Assembly (NCBI GenBank): GCA_017553505.1
Contig: JAFZLD010000010.1
Span: forward strand, 124,001 to 188,000
Source of the DNA: Lachnospiraceae bacterium
GTDB lineage: Bacteria; Bacillota; Clostridia; Lachnospirales; Lachnospiraceae
Reading direction: 5' to 3'
Length of the DNA: 64,000 nt
In this document: one piece after another, positions 58,224 to 64,000 of the stretch
Layout of the letters: every line of letters starts with the position of its first letter
Numbering within the stretch: the first letter of the stretch is position 1
Position numbers and translations under genes: made by a program
The notes under the pieces: model-generated
Told to the model about the DNA's origin: nothing
The model's database searches: none
Seen by the model: only the letters and a program-made list of their open reading frames with translations

Positions 58224-61082
58224 GTGCGGACTATACAAGATTTGATAAATAGAGGCTTGAGCGCTGTTTCCGACGACCATGTCTTTCTGGAGCAAAAGGA
58301 TAGGAAGATTACGGCACTTGAGTTAAAAAAAGATATTGGCGCCATAGCCGGTAAGCTGAATACAATCGGGGCGAATAACGGGGATGCGATTGCGGTATTT
58401 GCCTATGACAGAATTGCAATGATTGAAGGGATGCTCGGTGTCTTGAAGGCTGCTTGTATCTTTGTACCGATTGAAGGCGATTATCCGCCGGAAATGGTAC
58501 AGGATATGCTTGAAATAGCTAAGGTCAAGTACATCATTACAGATGAGCAATGTCACGAAAAGGCACGTGAAATAGCGGGGGATAGCTGCAAAGTAATAAA
58601 GACTGAAGAAGCGGTTACGGGTGCAGAAGAGTACAGTGTCGGCGAAGGAGAAGGTAACGTCTATAACGCCGATGACCCGATATATGTATATTTTACCTCT
58701 GGTACTACAGGTAAACCCAAGGCGATACTGGGGAAGAATAAAGGACTGGTTCACTTTATAGAGTGGGAAGGTCGCAAGGTTAATCAAACCGGTATAAACG
58801 TCAGTCAGATAACATCCCCATGCCACGATCCTTTTTTGAGAGACATTTTTTTGCCTATTCTTCTTAGCGGAAAAATATGCATACCGGCGGATCAAAATGT
58901 GATACTCGACGGCAAAAGGCTGGCCGAATGGGTAAAAGAAGCGGGAGTAAACGTTTTTCATTGCACACCGAGTATTGTAAATCACTTGCTGAGCGGCATT
59001 TCGGGATACATGGATTACCCGGACTTGAAATACGTGTTTATGGCAGGCGAGAAAATCAGTCCGAAGTTATTGTCCAAATGGTATGACTTAACATCGAGCC
59101 ATGCAAATTTGGTGAGTTTGTACGGACCTACCGAAACTACGCTTGCCAAGCTTTGCTACGACATAACTCCCGGCGATTGCAATACAGAAATTATTCCGCT
59201 CGGAAAGCCTATAGATGATACGGATGTCTATATTTGCAACGACAATATGGAAGAGTGTTGTCCGCAAGAGGAAGGCGAGATTGTTATATCTACAGAGTAT
59301 GCAACATACGGATATCTGTGCAATGACGAACTCAATGCGCGTTCTTTTGCCAAAGATGCGAAAGCACCCGGGAAGACCATGTATAAGACGGGTGATCTGG
59401 GCAGGATAAAGCCCGACGGCAACATTGAATTCCTCGGAAGAAAAGACAGTCAGGTCAAAATCAGGGGAAACAGAGTTGAATTAAACTACGTGGAAGCAAA
59501 GATTCTTGAAATGCAGGACGTTAAAGAATGTGTACTTACGTTTAATGACGAAACGCTTGGTAAGGAATATATTGCGGCTTATGTAGTGGCCGGGGAAAAC
59601 TGCTCGAAATCCGACATTATTGAATGGCTTAAGTCCAAAGTTCCGGTTTATATGTTCCCGACTTACATTGTTTTCATGGACAAACTGCCTCTTAACAAAA
59701 ACATGAAAGTCGATAAAAAGAGTTTGCCCGACCCTACTGCAGGAATAGAGGCGGAAGATGCGAACGTCAGTGAAACGGAAGGAAAACTTATCGAAGCATT
59801 CAAGGAGATTTTGGATGCAGAAGCGGTATCGACATCTGACAGCTTTTTTGCGTTGGGAGGTTCATCGTTAAATGTAATGACTCTTATCAGCAGAATTTAT
59901 GATGATTTTCAGGTGGAAATCTCCCTTGCGGAAATATTTGACAGTTTTTCTTTGAGTGACCTTGCCGGTGTAATTGATGAAAAACTCGCTGCTGATGCAG
60001 GCGATACGGATACAGATGCGCAGACGTTCTCACGATCTGAGTATTTGGAAAAGAAAAACAAGGGCTATATCTACGATGTCCGGGGCGCAGGGAATACAAC
60101 CAAGGTTATTGAGGGCATTGTTCCTTTCAATGATATTTTCTACAGAAACTGCATATATAACTCGATTTTTTCGGTAGTAAATTACTACGGAGCAGAAATT
60201 CTTCCGATTCTTACCAACGATATAGTCATGTATCGGCCGGTGGATAAGCTGACGCTTTATGAAAAGATGGATTTTGCGGAGGATGAAACATTAGAATCCG
60301 TAGTCGGTGAATTGGGTGTAGAGCTAAAGCAATATGAAGTTAAGGAAAATGTAATCCAAAGGATTATTGCGGCTATTGACGCTGATAGGCCCGTCATAAT
60401 CGGAGTGGATTGTTTCTATGAATCGATAAGACCGGATTTTTATCTGAAAGAGAATTGGCCTCACAATATTCTGGTATACGGATATGACAATGCCAAGCAG
60501 GAGATGATAGTAATGGAGCATACCGGAGTAAACAATCTGGACTATCAGGAGCAAAGGCTTAGCTATCTCGACTTGGAATATGCATATCACAGCAACAGAA
60601 TCAAATACGCCAAGACCGAGTCCAAAAGGTATTATCTGGAATGCGCCAAAATCCCTGTGAGTGCCGGTGCCGAGGCGGGTAACTGCTATGGTGAATACCG
60701 AAGCAGAATAAAGGCGCACATGGAGGATATCACCAAAAATCTTGAGGAACTCCCGACTCTTCTTGAATACATAGAAGGAAATGTTTCGTCAAGTGAGAGG
60801 ATAAAGGATAATCCGGCATGGATAGCGAAGCTTCTTGATGCGATTGTGGAAGCCAAGAAGGCTCAGAGCTATCTTTTGGACCATATAGACGGCACGGCTT
60901 CTTCCGAACCTACCACAGTTATTGAGGCTATTCTCAAAAAATGGAAATTTATCAGAAATGCCTTGTACAAGTATCTTTATACCGAAGAATATGATTCGGA
61001 ACTTATGAATGCTGCGATAAGCGGCCTGAAAGAAATTCAGGGCTTGGAATTTGATTTTTATAACAGCATAGTATGCCCATAG
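58224..61082 (+). CDS. Adenylation-carrier protein with BtrH-like C-terminal domain
   Basis: This 952-residue protein has an NRPS A domain (residues 1-505; VYFTSGTTGKPKAI, SLYGPTETT, TGDLGRIKPDGNIEF, and a core A4 of HDPFLRD). A carrier domain follows (Ser548 in ALGGSSLNVM). The last roughly 330 residues are a BtrH-like domain with Cys in FYRNCIYNSIFSVVNYYG and His in NWPHNILVYGYDNAKQE. Specificity residues read by eye are D-P-R-H-F-A-L-L-A, which match no code I know. A single protein that activates, carries and possibly transfers one acyl or amino acid is unusual, since the termini of NRPS proteins are normally TE, C or R domains. Start GTG 58224 has GGGAGG upstream. Confidence 0.87.
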   Translation: MRTIQDLINRGLSAVSDDHVFLEQKDRKITALELKKDIGAIAGKLNTIGANNGDAIAVFAYDRIAMIEGMLGVLKAACIFVPIEGDYPPEMVQDMLEIAKVKYIITDEQCHEKAREIAGDSCKVIKTEEAVTGAEEYSVGEGEGNVYNADDPIYVYFTSGTTGKPKAILGKNKGLVHFIEWEGRKVNQTGINVSQITSPCHDPFLRDIFLPILLSGKICIPADQNVILDGKRLAEWVKEAGVNVFHCTPSIVNHLLSGISGYMDYPDLKYVFMAGEKISPKLLSKWYDLTSSHANLVSLYGPTETTLAKLCYDITPGDCNTEIIPLGKPIDDTDVYICNDNMEECCPQEEGEIVISTEYATYGYLCNDELNARSFAKDAKAPGKTMYKTGDLGRIKPDGNIEFLGRKDSQVKIRGNRVELNYVEAKILEMQDVKECVLTFNDETLGKEYIAAYVVAGENCSKSDIIEWLKSKVPVYMFPTYIVFMDKLPLNKNMKVDKKSLPDPTAGIEAEDANVSETEGKLIEAFKEILDAEAVSTSDSFFALGGSSLNVMTLISRIYDDFQVEISLAEIFDSFSLSDLAGVIDEKLAADAGDTDTDAQTFSRSEYLEKKNKGYIYDVRGAGNTTKVIEGIVPFNDIFYRNCIYNSIFSVVNYYGAEILPILTNDIVMYRPVDKLTLYEKMDFAEDETLESVVGELGVELKQYEVKENVIQRIIAAIDADRPVIIGVDCFYESIRPDFYLKENWPHNILVYGYDNAKQEMIVMEHTGVNNLDYQEQRLSYLDLEYAYHSNRIKYAKTESKRYYLECAKIPVSAGAEAGNCYGEYRSRIKAHMEDITKNLEELPTLLEYIEGNVSSSERIKDNPAWIAKLLDAIVEAKKAQSYLLDHIDGTASSEPTTVIEAILKKWKFIRNALYKYLYTEEYDSELMNAAISGLKEIQGLEFDFYNSIVCP

Positions 61083-61100
61083 TGTAGAAAGGAAAAATAT

Positions 61101-61349
61101 ATGAAAAGCGTTAAAGAGGAAATGTATAAACTGATTGTGGAATATGCGCAAAGCGATGAAAAAATTGAGGATGATACCGAGCTTAAAGCGTTAAACATCG
61201 ATTCTCTCGTATTTATAAAAATGGTGGTGGGAATAGAGAAAAAATTCGGAATTAAAGTCAACGGAGCAATGCTTGATGTTGCCGAATTTGAGAAGGTAAG
61301 CGATTTGATTGAATATGTGCAAAAGATTAAAGGCGAAGCTACAGCCTAG
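61101..61349 (+). CDS. Free acyl carrier protein
   Basis: This 82-residue acidic carrier has the attachment motif LKALNIDSLVFIKMVV, the Ser lying near residue 35. AAAGGA precedes the ATG. It lies between two adenylation proteins, so it may take a substrate from the AMP ligase at 61372 and deliver it to the BtrH-like transferase, as BtrI does in butirosin. A PPTase is encoded only in cluster 1. Confidence 0.92.
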   Translation: MKSVKEEMYKLIVEYAQSDEKIEDDTELKALNIDSLVFIKMVVGIEKKFGIKVNGAMLDVAEFEKVSDLIEYVQKIKGEATA

Positions 61350-61371
61350 TCAAACGTAAGCGGAGGTTATC

Positions 61372-63093
61372 ATGGATCATTGTATTAAAGAATTTCTGGT
61401 ACAAGCGATTAAATATCACGGGGATACGCATTTTTGTATCAGTCAGGAAAAAAGCGGAGAGGTATTTCATACATATTCCGATCTTATGAATGATATATGC
61501 AGGTGCATGAAACTTTATGATGAGTTAAAGGACGAAGGCAACATAGGCCTGTGGGCGGAGACGGGATATGAAGCTGTGGTGGCTGTTTTTGCTGCCTTCC
61601 TGAAGGGGAGATTTATTGCGATAATTGACCCTTCTTTATCATGGGAAGATGCATCCGCTCTTATGAAGAAGGCAGATGTAAGTACTGTAGTATACGGAAA
61701 AACTGCAGTGAAAAGCGAGGGGTTTGGCAAAGATGAAACTTATCGCAAGGTAAGCAGTGAGAGTTACAAAGCCTATGCGCCATTCCCGATAGAGCAGTTT
61801 CCGGATGTAAGCATGAAGGCGCCTGCGTTGCTTCTTTTTACGTCGGGTACGACGGGTACAAGCAAGGGAGTGGTACTTTCTTTTTACAGCTTATATAAGC
61901 AGTCGGATCTGGGCGCGGGGAAAAACCCGGACTCTGTGCTTTCAATACTTCCGTGCTATCACATTTACTTTTTTATCCAGCTGTGTTACGTGCTTAAAAC
62001 CGGTTCCATCATGATTTTCAGTAAGGGTGTCGCCTCTGTGCTTGAAGAGATGCAGAAGTTTCAGCCTACCTTTATGTGTGTGGTTCCGATAATGTTGGTA
62101 AATGTATTTGAGTCTGCGAAACGTATAGCAAACGGCGATATGGAAAAACTGCCGGAGGTTATTAAAAGGCTGACGGGCGGACGTTTCAGGATAATGATAT
62201 CCGGTGGCGCGGGAACAGACCGTTCCATTTTTGAATACTATGAGAAAGCGGGAATTATCATCGCCGAAGGATACGGAATGACGGAGTTCGGCGGAGCGCT
62301 TGCCACCAATCGTTCCGATTCAAACGTAAAGGGTTCGGTAGGTGAATTGGTTCCTTTTCAGCAGTGCAAAATTGTGGACGGGGAAGTGTATATAAAGAGT
62401 GAAGCTTTGTTCCTTGGCTACTACAAGGACAAAGAGGCTACCGACGAGGTTATGAAGGACGGTTGGTTTGCTACCGGAGATTTGGGTTATATTGAGGATA
62501 ATCATCTTTTCCTGACGGGAAGAAAGAAGAATCTTATTATTCTTGAAAACGGTGAAAATGTTTCGCCGGAGGAATTGGAGAGACTTATCATTGCGAGCCC
62601 TGACGTGGATGAGGTGCTGGTCAAAGAAGATAACAACGTAATCTGTGCGGAAATCTATTCGCGTTTATACGGAACGGTTCCCGATGCGGAACTTGTTGAA
62701 AGAATAAACGATTCTGTCAATGAAATAAATACAGAGCTTCCATCATACAAGAAAATTGCCAAGACGAAAATTCGAAAAGTGCCTTTTACAAAGAGCAATA
62801 TAGGTAAGATAATAAGAGGCGCGAAAGAGGAGCCGGGAATCTACATCGAAAGAGGTTATGTGGCTCCCGCAACGGAAATTGAAGAGGCCGTCTGCAGGAT
62901 GGCGCAGGAAATTCTCGAGGTAGAGAAGGTGGGTGTGGACGACGATTTTCTTGAATTGGGTATTCATTCGATATCCTTTGTCAGATTCAATCAAGCTTTG
63001 GAGGAAGCGGGATATAAGATTGATATTTCCAAGATGTTTGATTGCACGACTCCGAGAAAACTTGCGGCAATGATTGAATCAATGAAACAGTAA
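61372..63093 (+). CDS. AMP-dependent acyl ligase fused to a carrier domain
   Basis: This 573-residue protein has an ANL-family ligase (LLLFTSGTTGTSKGVVLSFY, a GYGMTEFGG motif typical of fatty-acid rather than amino-acid activation, ATGDLGYIEDNHLF, LTGRKKNLIILENGENVSPE). It ends in a carrier domain (DDDFLELGIHSISFVRF with the Ser in GIHS). It should activate a carboxylic acid with ATP and load it onto its own carrier or the neighbouring ACP. Last gene of cluster 2, followed by a hairpin. It could feed an acyl chain, so cluster 2 may also make an acylated product. Confidence 0.9.
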   Translation: MDHCIKEFLVQAIKYHGDTHFCISQEKSGEVFHTYSDLMNDICRCMKLYDELKDEGNIGLWAETGYEAVVAVFAAFLKGRFIAIIDPSLSWEDASALMKKADVSTVVYGKTAVKSEGFGKDETYRKVSSESYKAYAPFPIEQFPDVSMKAPALLLFTSGTTGTSKGVVLSFYSLYKQSDLGAGKNPDSVLSILPCYHIYFFIQLCYVLKTGSIMIFSKGVASVLEEMQKFQPTFMCVVPIMLVNVFESAKRIANGDMEKLPEVIKRLTGGRFRIMISGGAGTDRSIFEYYEKAGIIIAEGYGMTEFGGALATNRSDSNVKGSVGELVPFQQCKIVDGEVYIKSEALFLGYYKDKEATDEVMKDGWFATGDLGYIEDNHLFLTGRKKNLIILENGENVSPEELERLIIASPDVDEVLVKEDNNVICAEIYSRLYGTVPDAELVERINDSVNEINTELPSYKKIAKTKIRKVPFTKSNIGKIIRGAKEEPGIYIERGYVAPATEIEEAVCRMAQEILEVEKVGVDDDFLELGIHSISFVRFNQALEEAGYKIDISKMFDCTTPRKLAAMIESMKQ

Positions 63094-63110
63094 TCAATCA
63101 AAATTATATT

Positions 63111-63143
63111 GGGCACGCGGGTTGAAAGTTAATCCGCGTGCCC
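63111..63143 (+). terminator. Terminator-like hairpin after cluster 2
   Basis: GGGCACGCGG and CCGCGTGCCC form a perfect ten-base stem. The following T run is weak (GTACTTT). Confidence 0.7.
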
Positions 63144-63192
63144 GTACTTTAGCATTTTCTTATCAAAATTGTAACAATCCCGTTAATAATTA

Positions 63193-63221
63193 TTGAAATA
63201 GAACCACCCTGACGATATAAT
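63193..63221 (+). promoter_or_regulatory. Promoter of the last gene
   Basis: TTGAAA at 63193 and TATAAT at 63216 have an exact 17-base spacer. Confidence 0.82.
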
Positions 63222-63275
63222 TAAACTCTATCAGTTTGTTGTGATATGGCCTTTAAAGAGGCAAGGGGTACCGTG

Positions 63276-64000
63276 ATGAAAAAATGGAGAAGCAGGATTC
63301 TTCATATGCTTCTTTTTGTATTCGCAATGACACTTTTTGCGGCAGGTTATACGGCTGCGATTAAGAGCCGCGATAATGAGTACAACAGGAAGCTTATCGA
63401 CGGATGGAATATACAGATTAATAAAGATATCTACGAGGCCGTTAATCTGGCTGAGTTTAAGTTTCCGGTGACTCAGAAGGGTGACTGGGTTTCTTTTTGG
63501 GGCGAATTGCCCTCCGACATTCCCGATAATGTAACTTTGCGTATTAATATGGTGCACTGTGCCACCAGAGTTGTGCTCAATGATGAGATTGTGTACGACT
63601 ATGGTTGGGACGATTACGAGGCCGGTAAGATGCTCGGATTCGGTTCGAGATTTATAAGTCTTCCCGACGGATCTCAGGGCGGTAAGATTAAGATTATTAT
63701 GTTTGTCACCGAGAACAATGCATTTTCGTCTCTTACCATTCCGGAGCTTTATTCCGAGAGTACGGGATATGCGGTGTACTACGGCAAGTACATGATTCCG
63801 TTTGTGGTAGCGGTTACGCTTACTGTGGCGGGACTTTGTATTTCGCTTGTTACGTTCTGCCTGTACTTTAAGTCTTATCATATGGAGAAGCTTTTCTGCA
63901 TCGGTATTTTTTCTTTGTGTATAGGCTTTTGGACACTTTGCAATTATAACCTTGACTATATCTTTACCGACAATCTGGCGGTTAAGACTTATATAGAGTA
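63276..64000 (+). CDS. Membrane sensor-like protein, 3'-truncated
   Basis: The gene runs off the window end. The visible 241 residues show an uncleaved N-terminal membrane helix (ILHMLLFVFAMTLFAAGY), about 150 extracellular residues with a jelly-roll look resembling 7TMR-DISM sensor ectodomains (WVSFWGELPSDIPDNVTLRI, RVVLNDEIVYDYGWDDYEAG), then the first two or three membrane helices (MIPFVVAVTLTVAGLCISLV, LFCIGIFSLCIGFWTLCN). Such proteins usually end in a GGDEF or histidine-kinase domain. The effector is outside the window. The ATG at 63276 has GGGGTACC upstream, a weak ribosome site, and a GTG at 63273 is adjacent. Confidence 0.75.
   Translation, partial: MKKWRSRILHMLLFVFAMTLFAAGYTAAIKSRDNEYNRKLIDGWNIQINKDIYEAVNLAEFKFPVTQKGDWVSFWGELPSDIPDNVTLRINMVHCATRVVLNDEIVYDYGWDDYEAGKMLGFGSRFISLPDGSQGGKIKIIMFVTENNAFSSLTIPELYSESTGYAVYYGKYMIPFVVAVTLTVAGLCISLVTFCLYFKSYHMEKLFCIGIFSLCIGFWTLCNYNLDYIFTDNLAVKTYIE

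Larger units (their letters stand above)
50950..63093 (+). other. Biosynthetic cluster 2: glycosyl transfer, adenylation and BtrH-like acyl transfer
   Basis: Nine genes on one strand with short gaps run from the promoter at 50714 to the hairpin at 63111. They encode a sugar oxidoreductase, two glycosyltransferases, AsnB, two adenylation-carrier proteins, a free carrier protein, and BtrH-like acyltransferase domains. The logic resembles attachment of carrier-bound acyl or aminoacyl groups to a sugar scaffold, as in butirosin. No exporter is present. Confidence 0.65.

Noticed and set aside
63231-63881. Minus-strand frame (216 codons) at the window end
   Set aside because: It is antisense to a membrane gene with a perfect promoter and signal-anchor sequence.
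1-64000. Insertion sequences, phage, CRISPR arrays, tRNA or rRNA genes
   Set aside because: No transposase, integrase, regular repeat-spacer pattern or tRNA-like cloverleaf was seen.

Overview
The window looks like chromosomal DNA of an anaerobic gut or rumen Firmicute, most likely a Lachnospiraceae of the Butyrivibrio/Pseudobutyrivibrio type. This is inferred from moderate GC, strong AGGAGG ribosome sites, a T-box in front of thrS, LplB/LplC-type sugar ABC genes, uronate catabolism (uxuA/uxuB) and paired GGDEF/HD-GYP signalling. No tRNA, rRNA, CRISPR array or insertion sequence was seen.

Layout. (1) 1-9009 is background chromosome: the end of a large surface protein with a BIG2 domain, a secreted cohesin-like protein, a membrane diguanylate cyclase convergent with an HD-GYP protein plus an orphan substrate-binding lipoprotein, a T-box-controlled thrS, and an NhaC-type antiporter. 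(2) 9120-16440 holds two copies of a regulatory module. Each has a short secreted peptide gene (9232 and 12906) facing a roughly 630-residue double-HTH regulator (9497-11389 and 13306-15195). (3) 16504-38365 is one long biosynthetic operon. It encodes a fused acetyl-CoA carboxylase carboxyltransferase, two PPTases, a glycosyltransferase, two hotdog proteins, an ACP, a ketosynthase with a Cys-less partner (chain-length-factor-like), a ketoreductase, a nitroreductase-family flavoprotein, a 2802-residue NRPS, a two-gene ABC exporter, a malonyl transacylase and two FabZ-like dehydratases. No enoyl reductase was seen, so a polyene-type acyl chain joined to a short peptide and probably glycosylated is the best guess. 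(4) 38435-50497 is a sugar-acid island: two AraC regulators, a complete LplB/LplC/lipoprotein ABC importer, three Gfo/Idh oxidoreductases, uxuA and uxuB. (5) 50950-63093 is a second biosynthetic cluster: Gfo/Idh, two glycosyltransferases, AsnB, two adenylation-carrier proteins, a free ACP and three proteins or domains resembling the butirosin acyltransferase BtrH. (6) A 5'-complete but 3'-truncated membrane gene ends the window.

The most striking observation is a shared operator. The inverted repeat TAAATGGAAA-N5/6-TTTCCATTTA, or its TTTCCA half, occurs at five places: before each peptide gene, between each regulator and the gene divergent from it, and before the biosynthetic operon. In six of the seven possible directions a -10-like hexamer starts 44 or 45 bases after TTTCCA, and no -35 box is visible at those promoters. 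The sequence therefore argues for a peptide-responsive (RRNPP-like) activator system that controls its own two modules and the polyketide/peptide cluster.

The two biosynthetic clusters share a second unusual element: a BtrH-like acyltransferase fold fused to the C-terminus of NRPS proteins (33640-34704 and about 60050-61082) and also free-standing (51914, 55372, possibly 21401). All functional statements come from reading motifs by eye. No database search was run.
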